DNA from: Desulfobacteraceae bacterium
GTDB lineage: Bacteria; Desulfobacterota; Desulfobacteria; Desulfobacterales; Desulfobacteraceae
Assembly: GCA_004796375.1 (NCBI GenBank)
Contig: QZLA01000067.1
Coordinates: 1 to 32,426 of the forward strand
Reading direction: 5' to 3'
Length of the DNA: 32,426 nt
The notes beneath the pieces are model-generated. The model searched no databases. It saw nothing but the letters and a program-made list of their open reading frames with translations, and was not told the DNA's origin. This document shows positions 25,939 through 32,426 of this stretch, in pieces; the stretch's first letter is position 1; every line of letters begins with the position of its first letter. A program made the translations under genes and the position numbers.

Positions 25939-27273
25939 TCAGTCAATCAGTGCACATTGGATATCCATCACATTGGTGTTGGTCGGTCCGGTGATGATCA
26001 AATCATCGAGCCTGCCAAAAAAGGAATACGCATCGTGGGTTTCAAGGAATTTTCTCCCGTCAAGACCAATCGCCTTTGCTCTTTTCAGGGTTGACCCGTC
26101 TGCAATCGCACCGGCAGCATCTGTGGGACCGTCATTGCCATCTGTCCCGCAGCTGCCGACCGCCACACCGTTGGTCCCGTCAAGCTCAAGGGCGACAGCA
26201 AGGGCAAATTCCTGGTTCCGCCCGCCTTTTCCATGAACCTGCGGGAGGGTGACTGTTGTTTCTCCGCCTGAAATGATTGCCAGCGGTGTTGGGCAGTTTT
26301 CGTGTTGCTTTGTGATCGTTTTTAATAATTCTTTTGCCGCATGCCGTGCTTCACCGATCACCGGTTCGTCTATGATAACAGGTGAATAGCCGAGTTTTTC
26401 AGCCTGCTTTGCAGCAGCGTTTTTAGCCACCTCATTGGTTGCGCACAACAGGTGGGTGGTGTGCTTAAAAAAGGATGCGCCGGATTGGGGGAGCCCGGAT
26501 ACCGACCCCATGGCACCGGCCTCCAGGTGTGCGATGACCGGATTGGGAAGCCTGGAGCCAATGTGATATTTTTCAACAATTTTCAATGCGTCCTTATATG
26601 TGAAGGTGCTGGGTGCAAAAGGTCCTGAAGCGATCACACCCAGGTCATCCCCCACCACATCAGACATCACCAGGACAAGGACGGTTGCAGGAGAGGCAGC
26701 CTTTGCCGCCTGCCCGCCTTTGATTCCGGACAGATGGGAACGGACACAGTTGATCTCATGGATATCCGCACCGCAACCGACCAGGATTTCATTGGTGTGC
26801 TGCTTGTCGGAAAAGCTGACCGAAGCAACCGGCTGCGGCCACAATGCCGATCCGCCACCCGAGATCAGGGCGATGACAAGATCCTCTTTTGCAGCCTTGT
26901 CCAGCATATCAAGGGATTGCCTGCAGGCCGTCAGCCCTGCTTCATCCGGGACAGGATGCCCGGCTTCGACCAGGGTGATCTTTCCGGACAATCCGGTATC
27001 CGTATGTCCGTGTTTTGTGCTGACAATACCCGAGGTGATACGGTCTCCAATGAGTGATTCAACGGCGCGGATCATTGGGGCAGCGGCTTTCCCGCAGCCC
27101 GTGACAAATACATTTTTGTAGTCATCAAGGCATAAATGCCGAACCTTTTTCTCGACCTGATAGATCAGATCATTGTTTTTTCTTTTCAAAACAGACTGGA
27201 TTGCTGAGTATGGATTGACGGCATTGATCCCGGCCTGGAAAATGGACAGCAGTGCTTGTTTCTGATCAATCAT
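25939..27273 (-). CDS. Glycerate 2-kinase, GK-II / MOFRL family
   Basis: The protein is 444 residues, the normal length for this family, with no signal peptide. The N-terminal part has VTGCGKAAAPM (about 57-67), the HPVPD motif (106-110) and a glycine-rich ISGGGSAL (137-144). The C-terminal MOFRL-type domain includes GGRNQEFALA, a GSCGTDGNDGPTDAAGA stretch and TGPTNTNVMD. These features fit cytoplasmic glycerate kinases that phosphorylate glycerate with ATP, usually to 2-phosphoglycerate, linking glycerate, serine or glyoxylate metabolism to glycolysis. Older annotations call such proteins hydroxypyruvate reductase (TtuD), which the motifs do not favour. It is a monocistronic leftward gene divergent from the LysE-type exporter gene, sharing a 153-bp gap. 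No link to the signalling genes is visible. Family assignment is firm; the product isomer is by family only. Confidence 0.93.
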   Translation of the reverse strand: MIDQKQALLSIFQAGINAVNPYSAIQSVLKRKNNDLIYQVEKKVRHLCLDDYKNVFVTGCGKAAAPMIRAVESLIGDRITSGIVSTKHGHTDTGLSGKITLVEAGHPVPDEAGLTACRQSLDMLDKAAKEDLVIALISGGGSALWPQPVASVSFSDKQHTNEILVGCGADIHEINCVRSHLSGIKGGQAAKAASPATVLVLVMSDVVGDDLGVIASGPFAPSTFTYKDALKIVEKYHIGSRLPNPVIAHLEAGAMGSVSGLPQSGASFFKHTTHLLCATNEVAKNAAAKQAEKLGYSPVIIDEPVIGEARHAAKELLKTITKQHENCPTPLAIISGGETTVTLPQVHGKGGRNQEFALAVALELDGTNGVAVGSCGTDGNDGPTDAAGAIADGSTLKRAKAIGLDGRKFLETHDAYSFFGRLDDLIITGPTNTNVMDIQCALID

Positions 27274-27426
27274 CGGGTTTAGACCTTTTCATGAAAGATT
27301 GAATCCGGAATTCAGGTTCACGTCTCAGGTTTTACCCTGTCTGCTATGGACTGTCAAACCGGGTTGGTGTATTAAACTGTTTATGCGCCGTATGCATTAG
27401 GATGAATCTAATAAAGGACTGAACCA

Positions 27427-28053
27427 ATGAACCTGTATTCAATACTTCTGAGTGTGGCTTCCATATGGGTATTGGCTGTGATGACGCCAGGGCCCAATTT
27501 TTTTATTACCGCGCAGACAACGGTGAAGCATTCACGATTTGCCGGGTTATTCATTGTTTTGGGGACCTGCACGGGTACGCTGATCTGGTCGGTTGCCGGA
27601 TACTTTGGCATTGCCTGTCTGTTCATTACAGCGCCCTGGCTGTATGCAACCCTGAAAATCGCAGGCGGAAGCTATATTGTTTATCTTGGCATCATGATGA
27701 TCATGAATTCAAAGAACACCGTTTCACATCCGGAAGCACCATGCAGTAGGGTCCAAAATCACTACACCAACTGGCTCAAAGGCCTGGTGACAAACCTGGC
27801 AAATCCCAAGACTGCCATGTTCGTGACCAGTCTGTTTGCCTCTGTCCTGCCCAAAGATCCGCCCATGGGGGCCGGTCTTTTAATCATCAGTTCAATGGTT
27901 GTGATATCTTTTGTCTGGTACTCTTTTGTGGTTTTCCTGTTTTCCTCAAACCGGTTTACATCCGGTTACAACAAGATGCAGAGATGGCTGGAGAGAGTTG
28001 CCGGGGCCATCTTTATCGGTTTTGGTGCAAAACTGATTTTCACTGACAAATAG
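27427..28053 (+). CDS. LysE/RhtB-family exporter
   Basis: The protein is 208 residues with about six hydrophobic segments, the normal size and layout for the LysE superfamily. The N-terminal PGPNF (21-25) after the first helix is the family hallmark, followed by a G-rich second helix (GTCTGTLIWS) and a conserved NLANPKTAMF segment in the middle. These inner-membrane proteins export amino acids such as lysine, threonine or homoserine lactone; the substrate here cannot be told. AAAGGAC lies about 8 nt before ATG 27427. The gene is divergent from the glycerate kinase gene and convergent with the protease gene, with a hairpin between their ends. I found no lysine riboswitch-like structure in its 153-bp leader region. 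Confidence 0.92.
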   Translation: MNLYSILLSVASIWVLAVMTPGPNFFITAQTTVKHSRFAGLFIVLGTCTGTLIWSVAGYFGIACLFITAPWLYATLKIAGGSYIVYLGIMMIMNSKNTVSHPEAPCSRVQNHYTNWLKGLVTNLANPKTAMFVTSLFASVLPKDPPMGAGLLIISSMVVISFVWYSFVVFLFSSNRFTSGYNKMQRWLERVAGAIFIGFGAKLIFTDK

Positions 28054-28076
28054 TGCGGTTAAAAAAATGATTAAAG

Positions 28077-28106
28077 CCCTGCTCCCGCGGGTGTGCGGGA
28101 GCAGGG
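28077..28106. terminator. Hairpin terminator, mainly for the leftward protease gene
   Basis: CCCTGCTCCCGC and GCGGGAGCAGGG form a perfect 12-bp stem with a 6-nt loop, starting 7 nt past the protease stop codon. On the minus strand the stem is followed by CTTTAATCATTTTTTT, a U-rich tract. It may also stop transcription from the exporter gene on the plus strand, where the downstream bases are less U-rich. Confidence 0.85.
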
Positions 28107-28113
28107 AACAGGA

Positions 28114-31100
28114 TTAATCATCCAGCAGCAGGAGCAGAAAAGGACTGATCACAAACGGTGTCTGCTGTTTCAGGATATACAAGTTGTCCATTGAAGAATG
28201 ATTCCACCCCGGGTCTGTCCAGTAAAGGCTTCGGATCCCTTTTCCGGCCAAGGTTTGGGGTCCTACGGGTTGCCCAGCATCCGTGGTCGACTGGTAAAAT
28301 GAATCCACGACCGTCCCGTTTTTATCCCTTGCTTCTACATTCATCACACCAATATGCCCGCCATAAAGAAAGGTGATCGATTCAACATTGAAGTTGAAAA
28401 AGAGTTCAGAAGCTGAGGTAGGTGAATTGACGATATCAAACACGCTGCCTGACGATCCTCCCCGGTATAGGTCCGGGTCAATTGTATGACTTCTGATTTC
28501 AACCGTACCCGTCGCACTGATCGTACCGAATTCTGTGGATAATGGCGTGGTATCCAGAGTGCTGCCGGTGGCCGGGGTATCAGCATCCAGAAATATGTCG
28601 GCTGTTTTACCATAATACAGCTCGATCCTGGCGAATGGATTGGCATTACTCACGGTCCACAACTCCCTGGCCGGCGTTTTGTAAAGGTTGTGCTGCATGC
28701 CCATCCGCTTGATCTTGATTTTATGATCAAAGATTTTGGTATTATACTCATTGGAAGCGGCATAGGAATTCCGCATGAAGGTGTTACCCGCAGCGCCGAT
28801 GATGCCGATAACATCCCCTTCACGGACCGGGATGGCTGTGGGTATGATGCTGTTGCTTTCCACACCCACCCTGCGGAACAGGGAATCAAAATTATTGGTA
28901 CCAAGGTTTGGCGGTTCAGGAGATCCTGTTACATCCAGGGCAGATGCCACGCTGCTGCCCGCGACAGGCGGTGGGCTCTCAAACCGGACAACTTCAACGT
29001 TCTGGATTCCAGCCCTGGCTTCATCCGGCACGCGTAGACCATTGATGATAAAATCGGTGGGAGCCGTAAACCAGTACCCTCGGGTTTGGGTGGTGTGGCT
29101 GTAGGTTTCTTCAAAATCTTGCAGTTTCATGGGTGCGGCAGCCAGGCCGGGCGGAATGGCCAGCCCTTCCCAGCCACCTGCGGGGGCGAATCCATCTATG
29201 GTGATATCGGCTACAAACGTTGCCCCGCCTGTAGTGGTGTCAATGGTGTATAAATGACCGGCACTGGTGATGGCATACAGGGTGCTACCGATAAAAGCCA
29301 ACCCGGACATGTCATTGACGTCACCTATTCCAAGGGAGCCCACGAGCGCGGCACTGCCGGTATTCAGATTGATCTGGTATAGGGAATCCGTGTGGATAAA
29401 GTCAGTGGCAAATGTCACCCCATCGCTGCGGATGGCCAGGCCATCCAGAAAATAATTACCAGTTCCGACATGATTTGCGACACCGGTGTCCGGGTTGATC
29501 CGGTATAGGGTGGATGCCGGACCGGTACTATTGACATTGTAAAGGTGGCCGTTGTAATAGTCCAGCCCTGCATCTGCGCCATCCCGAGAACCGGTGGATC
29601 CAATCAATGCGCCGGGTGGAGAGGTGACATTCCACAGTTGATCAATGTAACCACCAACGGCATACAGGGTGTCACCAGGACCATATGCCAGACCTTCGGC
29701 ATCCCCAAATCCCATGGGATCACCCAAGGGCGTGGCAAAGCCGGTGTGCAGGTTGATCCGGTAGAGCCGGTCATCGCCGTTGGATTGGATGGAAAAGGCA
29801 AACGGACCGGTTTCATCCGGCGGCAGGACATCATAGTACACGGATCCATTAAAGGACCTGGGAGAGAAGGCTGTACCAAACGGATACGCCACACCTGCTC
29901 CGGTATTTATCCGTATTTCGTCATTGTCAAAGATTTCGCTGCCATTTGTATACAGCAGGGACCCCGACGCTGCGCCTGTGTCGGTAATGTAAATGCCATA
30001 GGTTTGTCCCGCCTTTACCTGGAGTCCCCCGACATCGATGAATGTCGCAGCACCGGTGCGGTTGGGTGTGATCGTATCGGTTCCAAGAAGGGTCCACTCA
30101 CCTGCATTTCCCTCCTTGCCGGAATATCCGCCAGGTGTAGTGTATACCTCCACCGTGACAGCGCTTGAACTGGAGTGGTGAATGTCAAACCCTGTGATTT
30201 TTATATTTCTTTCTGCTGTGATATCGAACATGGCCCCATCATTTTGGTTACCGTCCCGGTAGGTGGTCTTGAGTGATCCGGATTCAACCCCCCCGGTTAC
30301 CCACAGTGCATAATCGGCATCCGTTGCCGAGGTTTCCAAATGAGAATCCTGGACCACAGTGGTGGCATGGATTTCAACCGTCCACCGTCCGGTTGCAGGA
30401 TTCGGGATAAACACATTTTCAACGGTATCCTTTGTGTTGGCAGACCCGCCGGATGTGGAGGTGTTGTCATCAAGCAGCCCGTTATTTCCCCAGTAAACGG
30501 TACCGCTGGGTGAAATCACTTTCAAAGACAGGTCATTGATCCGGTGCTGGAGTGCACTGGTGGTGCCGGCCGGGTCCAGGTATGACATGGTGACATTCAG
30601 CCAGGGCTCATCGTTTTCCACGCGAATCAGGTGTGTCTTGCTCTGGCCCTGGGCAAGAACACAGGACTCATTCACAAAAAACGTTTTATCACGAAGATCA
30701 TACAGGTTTTCCATGTCCGGCATACCCCACCCCTGGACATATCTGTCAATGCTGCCGGTGGCGTTCCTGGCACTGCCTGGTGTCCACTCATACCTGAAAG
30801 CGGTATTGATCAGAGCAGCCTTGGCCAGCATGGGTTTGGGCCGGTTGCTGTAAACCGTACCTACACCGGAAGTTAATTCACCCGTACCATCCCAGATATT
30901 CTCATGCCACATCTGGTGGAAGATGCCCATATATCCGGACACAGAGGGCGTGGCACCGCTGGTGCCGCCGAATTCCCGGTAGGCAGTATCGCTGCCGTCT
31001 TTGGCAGCCCAGGTATAATCATAGAAAAAGCTCAGGTCCGGCTTGATGCGGCCGTCTGCGGCCGGTCCCACGCTGGCCCCGTCACCCCACACCTTGTCCA

Positions 31101-32426
31101 CCCAGGTGTCATCGTCCCGGGTCGCAGTGTCGTAGTGGCACACGGCACCCACAGACACGATGTTTTTCGCCCAGGCATGGGGCCTCGACATCTGTGCGGA
31201 AGAGCCATTTGAGGCGGTGGCTTCATTGCTCTGGGACTGCATGTGCAGCAATCCGGTTTGGAACAGCATATCATCCATCTCTTCGGAAATGGTGGTGTAG
31301 GACTTGGTCTGGGCTGTTCCCACACTCGAGGTCTGCAGCACCACATTGAAGCCTTTCAATTCGTTGGCGATCTGCAGTCGCGTGTCACTTCCTCCCCACT
31401 GGGTGCATTCGCTGTAGTCATAAAAATAACCCGCATCAGCATCCGGGAGCAAGCCGCGTGCATCTGCATCAGCGCCCCGGGCAAACATGTGGGAGTAAAC
31501 CGAAGTCCCGTGTCTCTGTGCCCATACTTCTCCGGCATTGTCACTGTGAAGGATGGGTACAAGGGAGGTAAATTCGGTATGGGTCACCCGCACCTCAGTA
31601 TCAAATACTTCTGCTCTCACGCCCTCTCCGGTGAACCCCAGTGTGCTTTCGATATGGTCTGCCCCTCCGATATCCCTGACGATATTCATATCCGGGCCGC
31701 CAAATCCCCAGGGCTCGATAAAGTGAACTTCATTCATCCGGGCCACTTTTAAGACCTGGTCCATGGTCAGGTGGGCATGCATGCGGAATCCGCCCGGGGA
31801 TGTCACCCTGACGCTGCCCCCCATTGCTTCAATGGCCTCTTTAACCAACTCCTGCTGGCCCAGGCCGCCGGAAGCCCGGAGGGTGTGAGTCCGCGGCGCA
31901 GGGGAGATTGTTCCATCATCATTTCTTTCTGCAGGCGGGGCGACCACCGGGGCATTTCCGGCACGCTCAAATACTTCGATGGAATACTCATTTTGGGTGG
32001 CAAATTCACCCAGCCCCTCTTTTGCGTTTTCAACAAACGCCAGACCCTGGCTGTGGGCACTGATGATCGATTCATCCAGTTTGTAGGCTGTGTGAAATTC
32101 ATCCATCCACCTGACAAAGGGCAGTTGTTCAACCTGCTGTGCCTCATCAGCACTCATCCTGACTATGAAGGATTGGGGGGGGACAAATCTGTAGATCAGG
32201 CCGCCCAGGGCTTCGATCTGCTCCCGGTATTCCGGCTGCGGAAGGGTCCAGAACTGGACCAGAAACAATTCATTGCCTGAGGGTGCGGTCAACTCGGGGT
32301 CAATCGCCATTTCGCCGTTGACCAGCGGCGCAACGTTGCTGTATCGCAAACCAAGGGAGTAATCAGCAGGTTGGGCAAACTCCGGATTCAGATCGGAGAT
32401 GTCCAGGGTCTCACTCTGGGTGACCG
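28114..32426 (-). CDS. Subtilisin-like (S8) serine protease, multidomain (N-terminus outside window)
   Basis: The frame is open to the right edge, so the start and any signal peptide are missing; over 1430 codons are present. Two inhibitor-like alpha/beta units, including EQIEALGGLIYRFV and EAIEAMGGSVRV, precede the protease domain. The S8 triad is intact and in order: Asp in EVFDTEV (31600-31602), His in RHGTSV (31510-31512) and Ser in GGTSGATP (30958-30960). After it come a beta-rich domain resembling a P-domain or pre-peptidase C-terminal domain, a second beta domain, a five-unit propeller-like region (about 29130-29800), more beta-rich sequence and a short hydrophobic end (SPFLLLLLDD). 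It is likely a secreted or surface protease acting on peptides or proteins; substrate unknown. A strong hairpin follows the stop. The protease call is secure; the accessory domain names are tentative. Confidence 0.92.
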   Translation of the reverse strand, partial: VTQSETLDISDLNPEFAQPADYSLGLRYSNVAPLVNGEMAIDPELTAPSGNELFLVQFWTLPQPEYREQIEALGGLIYRFVPPQSFIVRMSADEAQQVEQLPFVRWMDEFHTAYKLDESIISAHSQGLAFVENAKEGLGEFATQNEYSIEVFERAGNAPVVAPPAERNDDGTISPAPRTHTLRASGGLGQQELVKEAIEAMGGSVRVTSPGGFRMHAHLTMDQVLKVARMNEVHFIEPWGFGGPDMNIVRDIGGADHIESTLGFTGEGVRAEVFDTEVRVTHTEFTSLVPILHSDNAGEVWAQRHGTSVYSHMFARGADADARGLLPDADAGYFYDYSECTQWGGSDTRLQIANELKGFNVVLQTSSVGTAQTKSYTTISEEMDDMLFQTGLLHMQSQSNEATASNGSSAQMSRPHAWAKNIVSVGAVCHYDTATRDDDTWVDKVWGDGASVGPAADGRIKPDLSFFYDYTWAAKDGSDTAYREFGGTSGATPSVSGYMGIFHQMWHENIWDGTGELTSGVGTVYSNRPKPMLAKAALINTAFRYEWTPGSARNATGSIDRYVQGWGMPDMENLYDLRDKTFFVNESCVLAQGQSKTHLIRVENDEPWLNVTMSYLDPAGTTSALQHRINDLSLKVISPSGTVYWGNNGLLDDNTSTSGGSANTKDTVENVFIPNPATGRWTVEIHATTVVQDSHLETSATDADYALWVTGGVESGSLKTTYRDGNQNDGAMFDITAERNIKITGFDIHHSSSSAVTVEVYTTPGGYSGKEGNAGEWTLLGTDTITPNRTGAATFIDVGGLQVKAGQTYGIYITDTGAASGSLLYTNGSEIFDNDEIRINTGAGVAYPFGTAFSPRSFNGSVYYDVLPPDETGPFAFSIQSNGDDRLYRINLHTGFATPLGDPMGFGDAEGLAYGPGDTLYAVGGYIDQLWNVTSPPGALIGSTGSRDGADAGLDYYNGHLYNVNSTGPASTLYRINPDTGVANHVGTGNYFLDGLAIRSDGVTFATDFIHTDSLYQINLNTGSAALVGSLGIGDVNDMSGLAFIGSTLYAITSAGHLYTIDTTTGGATFVADITIDGFAPAGGWEGLAIPPGLAAAPMKLQDFEETYSHTTQTRGYWFTAPTDFIINGLRVPDEARAGIQNVEVVRFESPPPVAGSSVASALDVTGSPEPPNLGTNNFDSLFRRVGVESNSIIPTAIPVREGDVIGIIGAAGNTFMRNSYAASNEYNTKIFDHKIKIKRMGMQHNLYKTPARELWTVSNANPFARIELYYGKTADIFLDADTPATGSTLDTTPLSTEFGTISATGTVEIRSHTIDPDLYRGGSSGSVFDIVNSPTSASELFFNFNVESITFLYGGHIGVMNVEARDKNGTVVDSFYQSTTDAGQPVGPQTLAGKGIRSLYWTDPGWNHSSMDNLYILKQQTPFVISPFLLLLLDD
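29130..29800 (-). repeat. Five propeller-like repeats in the S8 protease
   Basis: Five units of about 40 residues recur, with cores such as LYRINLHTG, LYRINPDTG, LYQINLNTG and LYTIDTTTG, followed by an LG-type strand, a (D/E)GLA strand and a TLYA-type strand. This is the pattern of a beta-propeller of the DUF4394/NHL-like kind. The unit with LWNVTSPPG is the most diverged. Such a domain may bind substrate or surface polymer, but this is not shown. Confidence 0.6.

Noticed and set aside
27274-27426. Possible riboswitch before the LysE-type exporter
   Set aside because: The 153-bp gap is too short for a lysine riboswitch plus promoter, and I could not fold a conserved core by eye.
29545-30168. 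Plus-strand 207-codon open frame opposite the protease gene
   Set aside because: It is fully antisense to a well-supported S8 protease domain region, and its translation is cysteine-rich with no family resemblance. It is a shadow of the opposite-strand codon pattern.
1-32426. tRNA or rRNA genes, CRISPR arrays, insertion sequences, phage or conjugation genes
   Set aside because: No cloverleaf, regularly spaced direct repeats, transposase or integrase motifs or terminal inverted repeats were seen on either strand.

Overview
The window looks like a chromosomal stretch from an anaerobic deltaproteobacterium, probably a sulfate reducer of the Desulfobacterales. I infer this from the moderate G+C, the density of very large multi-domain sensor kinases, and a CxxC/HxxCxxC tail on signalling proteins that I associate with that group. 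No database was consulted. About 25 of the 32 kb is signal transduction. There are no tRNA or rRNA genes, CRISPR arrays or insertion sequences that I can support.

Left flank (1-4437): the 3' end of a substrate-binding-protein gene converges with a leftward set of three genes. In transcription order these are a single-domain response regulator, a FapA (DUF342) protein with N-terminal helical repeats, and a DUF72/YecE-like protein. Rightward unit A (4650-12747) holds a kinase with five periplasmic binding modules, a response regulator overlapping it by 4 nt and ending in a cysteine-rich module, and a PAS/PAS hybrid kinase. The 3' end of this last gene overlaps by 23 bp the convergent gene for a Cache-HAMP-GAF-GGDEF diguanylate cyclase (12725-14998). 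A small leftward membrane protein (15163-15723) carries the same cysteine-rich module as the response regulator.

Rightward unit B (16062-25078) is three overlapping genes: a 1815-aa BvgS-like hybrid kinase (3 binding modules, 2 PAS, HisKA, HATPase, 2 REC, HPt), a soluble REC-GAF-HisKA-HATPase-REC kinase, and an NtrC-type sigma-54 activator. This order reads as a phosphorelay whose output is sigma-54 transcription. About 130 bp after the activator stop is a sigma-54-like -24/-12 element inside a short palindrome. It precedes a small secreted protein made of two near-identical 48-residue repeats, which is the best candidate for the output of the relay.

Right flank (25890-32426): a strong hairpin separates the secreted-repeat gene from a leftward glycerate 2-kinase gene. 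A LysE/RhtB-type exporter gene follows on the plus strand. A second strong hairpin separates it from a long leftward gene, open at the window edge, for a subtilisin-like (S8) protease with a five-unit propeller-like region.

The most notable points are the shared order of binding-module types in the two giant kinases, the shared cysteine-rich module, and the proposed relay, sigma-54 promoter and secreted-repeat-protein axis. Functional links between genes are inferred from layout and family knowledge and are not shown by the sequence alone.
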